This document shows positions 52,981 to 64,000 of a DNA stretch of 64,000 bases, piece by piece. Positions within the stretch are counted from its first letter, which is position 1. Every line of letters starts with the position of its first letter. The notes beneath the pieces are model-generated. The model was not told the origin of the DNA, did not search any database, and saw only the letters and a program-made list of their open reading frames with translations. The DNA lies in the NCBI GenBank assembly GCA_037013495.1, contig CM072806.1:20907501-20971500 (forward strand), written 5' to 3'. This DNA is from Hippophae tibetana (Eukaryota > Streptophyta > Magnoliopsida > Rosales > Elaeagnaceae). Position numbers and translations under genes: made by a program.

Positions 52981-55900
52981 TTGATAAATCTTGGATGTCA
53001 AAGTGTAGAATTGAGCAGGACTACATTTCTGGAGTTGAAAGTTTCATGAAGTTGATGAGGTTAAGTATCACCATATCCATAATGGTATTCTTTTGAGCTA
53101 TAAATATTGGTATTATCATGGAGAAAATGTTGATAATACTTATGTGAAAGAGATAAATAAGAATGTGAGTGGATTACATACATCTTATCATAATATACAG
53201 ACAGAAAATATGTTTCATGGTATTGAAGATGAACTATGTGAGAATGATCCCAAAACCTTTAAAAAACTTCTAGAAGATGCCAAAAAACCATTGTATCCAA
53301 AATGCAAGAAATACACTAAAATGTCCAGATTGGTTCATTTGTACAATGTGAAGGCAAAACATGGTTTTTATGATAAGAGATTCACAAAATTACTAAATCT
53401 ACTAGTCGATATGTTTCTTGAGGGTATTGAATTTCCATCTTCAATGTATGAAATGAAGAAATCTCTTAGTCTATCTGGCATGGAATATCATAAGATTCAT
53501 GCTTGTCCAAATGATTACATTTTTTATAGAAAAGAATATGAGACATTAGATGATTTTCCTATGTGTAAAGAATCGAGATAAAAGTATGCTACAAATGAGA
53601 CAACATCTAAGAAAGGCGTACCTGCAAAGGTTGTTCAAAAGTAAAGAGACATCAAAGATGTTGACTTGGCATTTAGATAATCAATCTGATGATGAGGTGC
53701 TACATCATCCTTGTGATTCTCCAAATTGGAAAGTAGTAGATAATTTATCACCTCAATTTGCATCTGATCCACACAATCTTCGTCTTACCATTGCTGTTGA
53801 TGGAATTAATCCACATAGTTCCTTAAGTAGTAGATATAGTTGTTGGCCAGTAATTATGGTAACATATAACCTTCCTTTTTGATTGTGTATGAAAATAAAA
53901 TTCATGATGTTAACATTATTGATCTCAGGACCGAAACAACCCGGTATTGATATTGATGTATATTTTTCGCCTTTGATAGATGATTTAAAGACATTGTGGA
54001 ACGACGGTGTAAATTTTTACGATGTACATAAAGAAGTACACTTTAATTTGAGGGGGTTCTTTTATGAACATTTAATGATTTTCCTATCTATGGAAACTTA
54101 TCAAGACATGCAACAAAAGGTTACAAGGGATGTCCTATATGTAGTGATGGAACTTCTATAACTTATCTTGTTCACGGATGAAAGATGTCTTATAGAAGAC
54201 ATATAAGATTTTTTCCATCTGTACACAAGTTTAGATACCAAAAGAAACCGTTCGATGGTGAAGAAGATCATGATCATGCACCCCGAACTATGTGAGGTGT
54301 TGAGATATTAAGGCAATTGAATGGTATGACATTCAAACGATATGAAAAGATGAAAAAAATAATACTCACTAAGGTAGGAAAACGAAAGAGGTTAACTAAT
54401 GAAATGAGTGAAAATGAAAAAAAGGAGGAGAATCAATAGACCATGGTTATTGGAATAAAAAATCAATATTTTGGGAATTACCTTATTATAAATACATACA
54501 CATTCATCACATCTTAGATGTCATGCACATTGAAAAAATATTATGTGAGAACTTGATTGGTACTTTACTTAATATACCTAAAAAACAAAGGATAGAATTA
54601 AAGCAAAATTGAATTTAAAGAAACTAGAGATACGACTTGAATTGGAACCAAGGGTAGAAAATGATAAGAATCGAACATACTTGCCACCAATATCATATAA
54701 AATGTCAACAAAAGAGAAGGATGTGTTTTGTAAATGTTTGGAGAGTGTGAAAGTTCCTAATGGTTACTCATCCAACTTAAGAAATTTTGTGTCTATCACC
54801 GTTAAGAAACTTTATGGATTGAAATCATATGACTACCATATCTTAATGCAACAATTATTACCAATTGCTATTAGATCAATTCTTCCAAAACATGTTCGAG
54901 TATCAATAATTCTTCTTTGTTCATTCTTTAATATAATATGCAAGAAATCTATATCAATTGGCGAGTTAAACTCTTTACAGAAAGATATTGTAGAGACTTT
55001 GTGTCTAATTGAAAAATATTTTCCTCCTTTCTTCTATTTAATGATTCACTTGTGTGTTCATTTATTTTGTGAGGTTCAATTGTGTGGTCCTACTTACTTA
55101 AGGTGGATGTATCCTTTTGAGAGATATATGTAAGTCCTTAAAGGATATGTAAATAATAGAAATCGACCTGAAGAATGCATAGTGGAACGCTACATTGATG
55201 AACATGCCATTGAGTTTTGTTCTGAATACTTTAGTGGTTGCACTGTAATTGGGAATCATACGCCCAAGTTGTTCTTATAATGTCACATGATCCAAGTAGG
55301 TAACTTTATGCTTGGTGGAAGTAAGAAATTGTTTATTGATCGCACTTGATGAGAAAAAACACACTGAATCATTTTGGTAAATAATAATGGGGCACAACCG
55401 TATATAGAGTAAGTGATGTTAAACCTTTCCATTTATGCAAAATTGTTTTTATTTAACTATTAATGATGATATCTACTTCATATATCTTTAATAACATTAC
55501 AAGATGCATTTAAACTTATTGAAGATTGATCCTCGTTATAAAAAAAGGGAGGAGAAAAATGGTTGTATGATGAACATAAGAGAGAGCTTATTAATTGGTT
55601 TCGCAACCATGTAAGTGTCACATACAAGAATTCATTAGTACGCAATGTTTTAAAACTTTGCTTTAAATACATTTCATGTTTTTGTATACATAGATTCAAG
55701 ATGAACTCAAGAAACCCAATCATAAAATAACATAAAGTTTAGAATGGCTTGCACATGGTCCAAAATTTGATGTCAAATCATTTTCTAGTTTCATAATAAA
55801 TGGATCAAGGTTTACGACTCAAGCTAGGAACAAAGTCTGAGTAAATCAGAATAGTGGTGTGAAGATGGTTGCACAAACTATGAAATTTGTCAGTTCAAAA

Positions 55901-56182
55901 GATGGTAATCTTGTACTTTCTCATAGAACATATTATGGTATAATTCAAGAGATTTGGGAATTGGATTATGAGGTCTTCCATGAAATAGTTTTCTTGTGTG
56001 ATGGGGTCAAAGATGTTATCAATGTTGGATATAAAATAGATTATTTTGGATTTACCCTTATAAATTTATCCAAGATAAGTCACACTAATGATCTTTTCAC
56101 GTTGTCACTTCATGCAAAACAAGTATTTTACATGAGCGATCAAATTGACACAAGATGGTCTGTTGTGTTAACGCCTCCATAA
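52981..56182 (+). pseudogene. CACTA TNP2 transposase with DUF4218 and DUF4216
   Basis: Order: transposase-associated domain (from 52984, DKSWMSKCRIEQDYISGVES; the codon where family members begin is TTG at 52981), TNP2 core (53093-54600, with KIHACPNDYIFY, FASDPHNLRLTIAVDGINPH and SGPKQPGIDIDVYFSPLIDD), LDVMHIEK text near 54510, DUF4218 (54609-55330, with GLKSYDYHILMQQLLPIAIR and YLRWMYPFERYM), then DUF4216 (55859-56182, with DYFGFTLINLSK and AKQVFYMSDQ). Stops and frame changes separate these pieces; some may be introns but not all. The product would have cut and moved the element. Confidence 0.85.
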
Positions 56183-56469
56183 TTATTTTTACCATTATGA
56201 TGCTATAGAAGATGACGACCTTATTCTTGATACATTAACCAATATTAATAATTTCTCAAACAAATTGCCTAATGTATGTGATGATCTAGTTGATGACGAT
56301 GATTATTCGTCATGAGCTTGAAGTGATTTTGAAGGAATATATATATGATTAACAACCTAATTAAACATAACATATGTTCTATATTGTTGTAATAACTCTT
56401 GGATGTTTATATATATGTATGTTTCTAAAATTGTCAATTAATTTATATTTCTTCATTGTTTGTAGATAT

Positions 56470-58028
56470 TTCATGGATCCTCAGGTAACATATCTTGTAG
56501 ATCCAAATGATCCATTAGGACATTTGAAAAGAAGGGGTTGGGTGAATATACCTGATGCCCTACTTAACCCAGATGATAGAGTACCCATTCTATTTGATGC
56601 TACTAGTAATCCAATAAGGGAAAATGGCCAACAATTGAAATCCTCTATTGGTAGACTTGTGAAGTCCAGTATACCAATCAATATAAATGATTGGACTCAG
56701 GTTGACGAAGATGAAAAGTTCAAAATATGGAAAACCATTTGTGTAAGTCTCTTATATTTTATAATCAATTACATATATTATATATTTTTTGTATTATAAC
56801 TAATCTTTTGTAGTATGTTTTTACAGAATCGTTACAAAGTCGATAATACTTGGAAGAGTAAGTGTTATAAGATTGCAAATAAGGCGTGGAAGGAATACAA
56901 GACTTTCAGATTGGTAAGAAATTATGTGTTTCCATATTTGGAACCACTTGATGAAGTAGAGCTATATAAAATCCCTGAAGGACACCCTTGGATTATACCC
57001 AAATTTGGAAAGACTTCATAGATTATAGATGTACGGATGAATTTCAAATTATTAGGGAAGAACATCATAATATACAAATGCATAACATTCTTCCTAATCG
57101 TATTGGGAGGTCTTCAAATCTTGAAGTTAGATATATAATGGTATTATTAATTTGTGTTAATTTATAAATATTTTTATATTTATTTTCCTCAATTTAATTT
57201 CATGTCATGGTTAATAAATTTTTCATAATTTATGTAGGAAGCTGAATTGGTTAGACTGGTTACCCGATCTAAATTGTACACAGAAACAAAGACTCTTAAA
57301 ATGAAGAAATTAGGACTGATGACTAAGCAAGGAGAAGAACAACTAAATAAGTTGGTTAGTAATTTCGGTTGACACAAAGTCTATATGATTTTTAATAATT
57401 GATGTAATAATGTATGATATGTTTATGTGTTTTATTATTTGTAGAGAGTTGTTCAAGAACAAATATCCATTGGTGAAATAATCAAAGAGCTTGGGAGAGA
57501 CGTTATATATCATGCCTTCAGATGCAAGCATCATGGTCGTGTTAGGAGAGGTAATCAATATGATAGTTATATGGAGTATTTTAACATTCCAAAACAAAAG
57601 CCTCATACGGTCAATAAGGAGAAGTACACTAAAATTGAAGAAGAACTCAACTCCTTTAAGGCCTCAATGTTAAGTGAGATTGCCACTATAAAAGAATATC
57701 AAGCACGACACATGTGAGACATGACATCATTCTACAATCAAGGCATGCCATATTGGCCAAGCATGCAACCATCCATGCCAGGCATGCCACCCACACAATC
57801 TCATGGCGCTAAAAATATATCCAATATAGGATATAGTCATCCTATCGGTCCTCCCTTTATGCCAGGAATGCATATGCAATCAAGTAGTATTTCATTTTCT
57901 CCAATGCTATTTGCGCATTCTTACCATCAATCACATCACGATGAATGTTTTGGTGAGAATGTACATCCAATAGCTACCCCACATGGGATTCCTCCTTTAT
58001 TTGATGAATCATATGTGGTAAGATTTTA
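56470..58028 (+). pseudogene. CACTA Transposase_24-like (TNPA-type) region
   Basis: Frames with intron-like gaps read YFMDPQVTYLVDPND (56470), NRYKVDNTWKSKCYKIANKA (56824), EAELVRLVTRSKLY (57238), RVVQEQISIGEIIKELGRDV (57444), a coiled tail (KEKYTKIEEELNSFKASML) and a Pro/Met/His-rich end (57720-58028). Order and words match the plant Ptta/En/Spm Transposase_24 family, thought to bind element ends. A stop is present near 57718. Confidence 0.7.
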
Positions 58029-58176
58029 ATTTATGGTGTAGATAATCTATTATTTTTATTTTTTATTATATGTTTTATTTATTATATATAACACTTAATT
58101 TTTTTTACAAAATATGAAATGTTTTTTGAAACATCTTTCATCAACGGACTTTGTTACTATTGGAACGGTACAATAA

Positions 58177-59535
58177 TTGAGCGATGATTGGATGATTCAT
58201 AATCAATATTTACCTAATCATTGGCAAATAGTAATTGATCAATCATTGTTCTATGATTGTCCACTACATGTGCCTTCTGATGCTACCACAATCCAAAAGG
58301 CGGTTGAACAGTATATGGTTTGGCCATCAATTCAAGTTGTTCTAAATTTTGACGTGTTACTATTTTTTAACTTAAAAGATAACACTTGTTTACTACTATT
58401 ATTTTATTATATCTTTTATTGTTACTAACATACATAATACTTTTTCTTTAGTCTATTATACCATAACTCTTAAATGTGGCACATTTAAGAGATACAAAGC
58501 AAGTACCTCGTGTTAAATCTATGTCTAGTGGCCAATCATAGCACACTAAGTCATTCAAGAAGAAGCCTTGGAAAAAGTATAGTTATGATTATGCTTTAAA
58601 CTTCAGCAGAAATTTTGGCACTTTGATGACTATTGTTGCGAGGGAATCTAGCATAAATGATGGATGGACTGTGCCACTTCCTATAGAAATTTCTGGTGTA
58701 TACCTCGGCTAAACTTATATATCGATCGAGTGCATATTGCAACTATTTGAATATCAAATGATCGATTTAACTATAATTCAAGTGTGGACAAGGTGAGTTC
58801 TCAATCTGTTCATTTTCTTTCATTTATGTAGAACATATATAATTATATTTATATTATCTAATTACTTATATATATTTCTTTTATATAGGGCGTGTTATTA
58901 TCGACTTCAATATAATCACTCATCACATTTAACAATGTTCTATGATTCGTCATATGTCAATCAATATCAAGAGAAGGATGTTAGCATCAGAGCTAAACAA
59001 TTATGTAATAGGGCATTAACGCTTAACAGAAATCAAAAGTTGATAATCCCTTGGCCACTAAGGTTTGAACAAGGCCAATATCATTGGATGTTTGTAATCC
59101 TTGATATGTTCAATAATCATGCTTGGTACTGTGACTCAGCTTCCATAGAACTGAGTAAAGATACAAAAGCAGTTGTTGAAATGTAAAAGTTATAGCTAGC
59201 TATTTTTCTTCTCTTGTTTTTTGTAATATTTAATAAAAAAACTAACTGTTTTACACCTTGATAAGGCATAGAAGTTGTGGAACAAGTTTAGGGGAATTGC
59301 CCTTAAAAAATATTATAAGCTTATATGGAATAAAGTTATGGTATGTACAAGAGAATATTAATAATTTTATTAATTTTACTATTAAATAATAAAGATGTTT
59401 AAATATAGAAAATTGTGTACACTTATTTTTTGTAGGTTCCACAACAAAATAATGGAGTCATGTGTGGTTATTATGTCATTAAGTTTATGAGCGAAATCAT
59501 CACAAATATCAAAATTCAAATTGATGATGGTAATA
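58177..59535 (+). pseudogene. CACTA Ulp1-type cysteine protease region
   Basis: Exon-like frame 58935-59186 has YHWMFVILDM (catalytic His) and AWYCDSAS (Asp). After an intron ending in TGTAG, a second exon starts at 59436 with VPQQNNGVMCGYYVIKF (Gln and catalytic Cys) and runs to about 59530. All four expected residues of a C48/Ulp1 fold are present. Upstream frame 58177-58428 may belong to the same gene. Plant CACTA and Mutator elements are known to carry such proteases. The upstream part appears interrupted. Confidence 0.75.
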
Positions 59536-60284
59536 TCTTTTACCTATATACAAAAAAGTTTTTAACATATATGAGTTATTTTTTGTGAATTCATGAAATT
59601 ACATTCTTATTTTAATTTTAAATATATGTAGTTCTTTGGTTGGAACAAGACGGGCTATGACTAGCAAATTTTTGATGATTTACGATAGGAATGGGTATAA
59701 CACATGGTTCAAATTATATCATCACAAGAAGAATCAGGAGAAGATTATGATGATCTTGAATAGCATATGACAACATAATGCTAATTTTTATAATGATTTA
59801 ATTTCTCTATTCCTGTGTCTGAAGTCCCTTGTTTGATGGATGTTTATGTGCTCATATATTTAGGAGTCTTCATTGTTTTATGGACCTGTGTTTTGTCCAA
59901 ACTTCATCTCATCTCTCTTTCTTACTTTCCTTATGACAACATCATGGTAAAACTTTATTAATCATTTGTCTATAAATATGAAACTGTATGGAATCTCTGT
60001 TAGTATTTTTAATGCTATAATGAGTTCTAAATATGAAGTTAACCAAACTTACTCGCATAATCGAATTACACTTTTACGACATTATTTTATTTGTAATTTA
60101 AGTTAATTATATATATATATATATTGTATATACATTATTTATTTTTTTAATAAATTTAATTGTCAAGTAATTAATTATATTTAAATTTTCAATTATTTGT
60201 ATTATTATTTATATTTTGTTTTTTTATGTTATATTGAATACAGATTAGAAGAGTGAAAAATGAGAATAAAAATAACAAAAAATC

Positions 60285-60458
60285 AATACACGTAGTATCG
60301 GTTCACGCATTAAACCGATTTTATTTATAAAATCGGTTCAACATGTGAATCGATTTTAAATTTTAAGTCAATAAATTTAAAATTGATTTAACGAACCGAC
60401 TTTAAATTAATTTAAAGTCAATTTTTAACCAATTTTAATAGTCCATTTTATAGTAGTG
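60285..60458. repeat. Right subterminal repeats and terminus of the CACTA element
   Basis: Repeated words such as ATCGGTTCA, TTAAACCGATTTTA, GTGAATCGATTTTAAA and GAACCGACTTTAAA, in both orientations, end with the inverted terminal sequence TATAGTAGTG. Partner repeats lie at 51770-51845 and 52200-52310. Confidence 0.75.
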
Positions 60459-60692
60459 TATGTTTTCCGAAGACTTCGTATATATGCCTATTTAAGACAT
60501 ATGATGATGCGTGATATTCCATTGAAAATGGATAGAGCTTGGAGTGTATCTAAGGCTGTAAAAGATGGCACTGTGGAACAAAAGCACATTAAAAATTGGT
60601 ACGAAGATGAGCTTGGAGTTGGTGAATTGAACACTAAGTTTTTGCAAACCATTGTTAAAGTTGTGTCTACCAGTGATGTCAAGTGTATCTAA

Positions 60693-61976
60693 GGCTGTAA
60701 AAGTTACAAAAAGGCTTTAGACTATTAAGAGAGAAAGTGATAATTACTTTTACATTGCGATCGAAGATAGATCAATTGGTTAAAAAGGTTGGTACTCCTA
60801 ATGTTATGTTTTGATGGCTTCCAAATCTGAAGCAATTTCTTTTAAGGCTACTTATTCGATTGTGTGGTAAGTGATAACTTTTGAATATCACTCTTGAAAG
60901 CAAGAGAGTCACGTAGACTTAAGGGTGATATTTGACAATTATATAAGTTATTAAAATTTGTGTTTTAATGATATTTAATCAAATAATATTAAAATATTCA
61001 AAATAATATAATTGATATATTTTTTATAATTAAACGATATTATTTATAATCTAAAAAAATTAAATAAATAATTCAATCTATATTACTTCTCTAGTATATT
61101 TTTCTTTATAAAAATAAAAAATCTAAATAAATATGTATTGTCATGTAAATATCCTTGGAAAAAACTCAATTACTAATAACCTAGTTGTAGAAATATTGAC
61201 CAACTCAATATATCACTTTATCATGTGAAGAGGAAAAAAAAACCACTTTATTAGGACTAAGGTGACTCCATGATAGGAATTATCACTCCACGTTCACAAC
61301 TCCATTCATCATTGTTAATAGCAACTTTTATAGTCACAAGTGGCAGATGTCATATAAGCAAAAGAGGAAAAAATAGATATTATTTCTAAAAAAATACTTA
61401 AGAAATAAATTAATTGTTATCAATTTTGCAAAAAAATAAAAAAGGTTGATAAAAGAAAAATTGTAAAAAAAAGAAGTAATTAATTAAAAAATAATATTCA
61501 ATTTAACTCAATGATTTGAAATATCAAAGTAATATTGATTAATTATAATATAAAAGAAATTTTTTAATATATAAGAGAAAAGAAAAAAAATATATTTAAA
61601 TTCCTTTTATTTTCTATCAGCATGCCATTAATCTGAATCAATAAAATAATCTCTCAAAACTGGGTACCTAACCCTCATTTTCCGAAGGAAAAGGAAAGAT
61701 AACAGTAGAAGCCAACTGTTTTATCTAAGCCTCTTAATTCCAATTATAAGCCACCACGTATACTCCAAGAATCCGAGGGCGCTAATCTTAACGACCGTTA
61801 ACGAATCCCAACTTCTCAAACCTTATACATCAACTGTTTCCAGCCGTCACTTCGCTTCTGTAAAACATCCAACGGCTGAGAGGCTCTGGCGGCAACTAAC
61901 ACGAGGAAAACCCGCGTCCAGGTACAAAGATCCACCAATAATAACTGACACCGTGTACAGCTACCAAAAACATCGA
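60693..61976. other. Intergenic DNA upstream of the PP2C gene
   Basis: No gene seen. GTATCTAAGGCTGTAAAAG at 60684-60702 repeats 60546-60564 exactly. Beyond 60900 the DNA is AT-rich to about 61640 and then more balanced, as in a promoter region. Confidence 0.5.
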
Positions 61977-62794
61977 TTTATAAATAAATAAAAACGATTC
62001 TCTCTCTAACTTGACTACTTTTCCATCTCTCTTTACAAAAAGCTTTTCATTCTGTTTCTTTATTTCTCAGCGATTACATATTTTTTTTCTGAGGTTTGAT
62101 TGAAAAAACAAAAGATTCGCCAATAGCTTTAAGGCGATTGCTATTTAGATCGTCATCTTCTGCGATAAAGACTCCATCTTTTGTCCTTTGGGTCCGGTGA
62201 TTCATAATTAGTACCAAATATTTTAATTTTTTTAACATTGAATTAGGGATTTTTCTTTCTGATTTTTTTTTTTTTTTGGTTTTTGATTCTTTACTATCTC
62301 TGTTCGCCAAGTATTGCCTAGCTTTCGATTGGGTTTTGGTGAAAGTTTCAAAACTGGTTAGTTGGGAATGTTCAAAGATAAGCGATTTTGAAGAGTGATC
62401 TGGTGTTTTGTAGTCAGATTAACATTTGAAGGTCACCGTACAAGCATATTTGGATGTGGGATTTTATAATTGAACTTGGGTAGATTAATTTCATTGGGTT
62501 CGTTTCGTCCCCTTTCCTAAGACGTTAACTGATTAGATAAGCTAGATTTGGTCCTTTCTTCAAGCTACTGGTTTGCTTATTTCTTAATTTCTTATTCTTT
62601 CTGCGGTTGTTTATTTGTAAAGGAATTCTACTCCTCATGGTTTGTGGTTGGCAATTCAAGTGTCATACAAAGCTTGTATAACATTTTTTTTAAGCAATTA
62701 ACGTTTGGATTTTGGTGAAACTAGAAGAAAGCAATTGTCTTGAGGTTCATATTGATCAGAGTTGAGTCAGCAAATTTATTGATTAGTAATAAAT
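61977..62794 (+). promoter_or_regulatory. PP2C promoter and long 5' leader
   Basis: A TATA-like TTTATAAATA lies at 61977-61986, followed by a CT-rich stretch. The implied leader is about 780 nt and holds short upstream frames starting at 62368 (7 codons), 62454 (9 codons) and 62637 (14 codons), unless a leader intron removes them. Confidence 0.5.
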
Positions 62795-64000
62795 ATGGCT
62801 GCTGGTACGGATTTTTCATCACTGTTTAGGGTATTAGAAACTAATTACAACAAGGACAATGTATCAGCTAAAGAAGATGAAGCTTCAGAGAATCTGACAA
62901 AGACAATACCCATTACTCCTGGCAAACCTCCAAGACACCTCTCTGTTATGCACCACAATGTTGGCTCCATAAGTCTGTTGGCTACAGCTGATTTGGTTAG
63001 TTTTTTTTGTTAAATTTATGATTTTGCTACTGACTTGATCTAAAATGACAGTTCTTTATATCACATTTCTGTTGAAATCTTAAAAATGAGATCGTGAACT
63101 TTCACTTTCAGTTTATTTTTCACACCATTTCTTAATTGGTGCTCCTATAGTGGAATTATTACTTGGTTCTTGTTTTAAGGAAACAAAAGTTATTATTAGT
63201 ATTACTTGAGCAATGCTAGCTGGAGATTTAACTGTTATAATTGCAATTTGTAACTGTCATCTTGATCCAAATGATATCTTATGCTTACTTTTAGTTATGG
63301 CTCTGATTTGGAATTTGGACCTAAACTAGACTAATAAAACCAGATTTAGATCCCTTTTTTTATGAAGGATTTGGATCTTTATTATACCAGTATAACTCCA
63401 AAAAACTTTCTTTTTCAGCACATAATTGGAGTCTTTTTTTAATCCGTTCTAATTGTTATTATGCATGTTCAAAACAGATTTGGTTAGTAAACTTTATCTA
63501 ACTTCTTTTTTCATTTAGTGCTTGTTCAGAAATTGGAAGTTGGGGTTGTAGCCACCAAGTCACCTTTGGATGAGAAATCGGTGTTTCTACCTGTTTTTCG
63601 ATCCGGAAGTTGTGCTGAAAGAGGACCTAAACAGTACATGGAGGATGAGCACATATGCATAGATAATCTTATTGAACATCTAGGTGATACTACTGATTTT
63701 CCTTCTCCTGGCGCTTTCTATGGGGTGAGCATCTCAATTGCCCACAAAATGAATGTACCTTTCTATTCATTGAACTGGCCAGTAGGAAAAAATCATTTGC
63801 TTTCAATTTATTTGGTAGGGGATTCTTTATCTTTGGATCATTGATATGTGTTTTGACCTGGTGATTTTTTTTATGTAGACCATATTGATTGTGTAATATT
63901 TGATTAAGCTCTGAAATGTTTGATTCAATTTACATGGTTTCTGATAAACTCAGTAAAAAAACATGTAACAGGTGTTTGATGGTCATGGAGGCATAGATGC
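62795..64000 (+). CDS. Protein phosphatase 2C, 5' part (runs off the window)
   Basis: Exons 62795-62995 (67 codons), 63530-63724 (65 codons) and 63972 onward, all with GT...AG junctions in phase. The acceptor at 63528-63529 is preferred over the one at 63516-63517 because the latter would run into a stop. The first exon ([20 protein letters not shown]...) is a variable N-terminal region. Exon 2 has the PP2C motif [20 protein letters not shown] with the phosphate-contacting Arg and metal-binding acids; exon 3 starts [10 protein letters not shown], the Asp-Gly-His-Gly-Gly metal site. PP2Cs are Mg/Mn-dependent Ser/Thr phosphatases. The pattern recalls the Arabidopsis At2g33700/At3g51470 group (inference); the substrate is unknown. 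The C-terminal two thirds lie outside the window. Confidence 0.92.

Larger units (their letters stand above)
51751..60458 (+). mobile_element. CACTA (En/Spm) DNA transposon, 8.7 kb
   Basis: The left end CACTACTACAAAAATGGGT and the inverted right end CACTACTATAAAATGGACT are typical CACTA termini, and a perfect 3-bp duplication TAT lies at 51748-51750 and 60459-60461. Inside, on the + strand, are TNP2 transposase with DUF4218 and DUF4216, a Transposase_24-like region and a Ulp1-type protease region. Subterminal repeats occur at both ends. Both ends and the duplication are intact, but the transposase frame carries several stops and frame changes, so this copy is not autonomous. Confidence 0.92.
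51691..60692 (+). pseudogene. Small reading frame (about 96 codons) split by the CACTA element
   Basis: Frame 51691-51750 begins MMSGVRGVVCSPLQLNGMFY. On the far side of the transposon, after the second TAT, 60462-60692 continues in phase (VFRRLRIYAYLRHMMMRDIP, then KMDRAWSVSKAVKDGTVEQK, then HIKNWYEDELGVGELNTKF). Removing the CACTA and one TAT gives an uninterrupted frame of about 96 residues. Composition is protein-like and basic. I do not recognise it; it may be a host gene fragment or part of an older repeat. With the insertion it cannot make this product. Confidence 0.5.

Noticed and set aside
60456-60692. Right-hand frame as a CACTA-encoded protein
   Set aside because: It begins at the target duplication and lies outside the terminal inverted repeat, so it belongs to flanking DNA.

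Overview
The window reads as eudicot nuclear DNA: AT-rich, with spliced genes using GT...AG introns, a chloroplast-targeted gene for photosynthetic GAPDH subunit B, and dense plant transposons (Copia, Gypsy, LINE, CACTA, hAT). I cannot name the species.

Only three host genes are well supported, all on the + strand: (1) 35035-46043, five exons, a small chloroplast inner-membrane protein like Arabidopsis At1g42960; (2) 47515-49986, nine exons, GAPB (At1g42970 type) with its redox-regulatory C-terminal extension; (3) 62795 to the window edge, the 5' part of a PP2C phosphatase. Genes 1 and 2 are, from memory, also neighbours in Arabidopsis. A fourth possible gene, a roughly 96-codon reading frame, is split by a CACTA transposon.

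Layout. 1-1013: AT-rich, no gene. 1014-7925: Copia fossil A (- strand, TNT1/Tork type) with a 1.66-kb solo LTR inside its 5' LTR. 7931-9407: AT-rich with repeats. 9408 to about 14320: Copia fossil B (+). About 14340-31560: one decayed L1-type LINE spread over 17 kb because Copia C (18189-23929, itself carrying a 1.8-kb solo LTR) and Copia D (24751-29441) landed in it, and a further non-LINE block lies at 15601-17035. 31561-35034: no gene, two minisatellites. 35035-46043: host gene 1, whose intron 2 is 8.5 kb because it holds a three-level nest (Copia E, then Gypsy, then hAT); intron 4 holds two short inverted-repeat elements. 47515-49986: GAPB. 51751-60458: an 8.7-kb CACTA element with TNP2 transposase, a Transposase_24-like region and a Ulp1-type protease region. 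61977-64000: PP2C promoter, long leader and first exons.

The chloroplast genes have intact exons and splice sites despite the transposon load; the transposons sit in introns and intergenic DNA. No new defence-type or enzymatic system was found. The most notable signals are the nested insertions with target duplications, three spaced hairpin boxes preserved in both copies of a solo-LTR family, a coding-like foreign segment within Copia C, and the CACTA insertion that leaves the surrounding small reading frame in phase.
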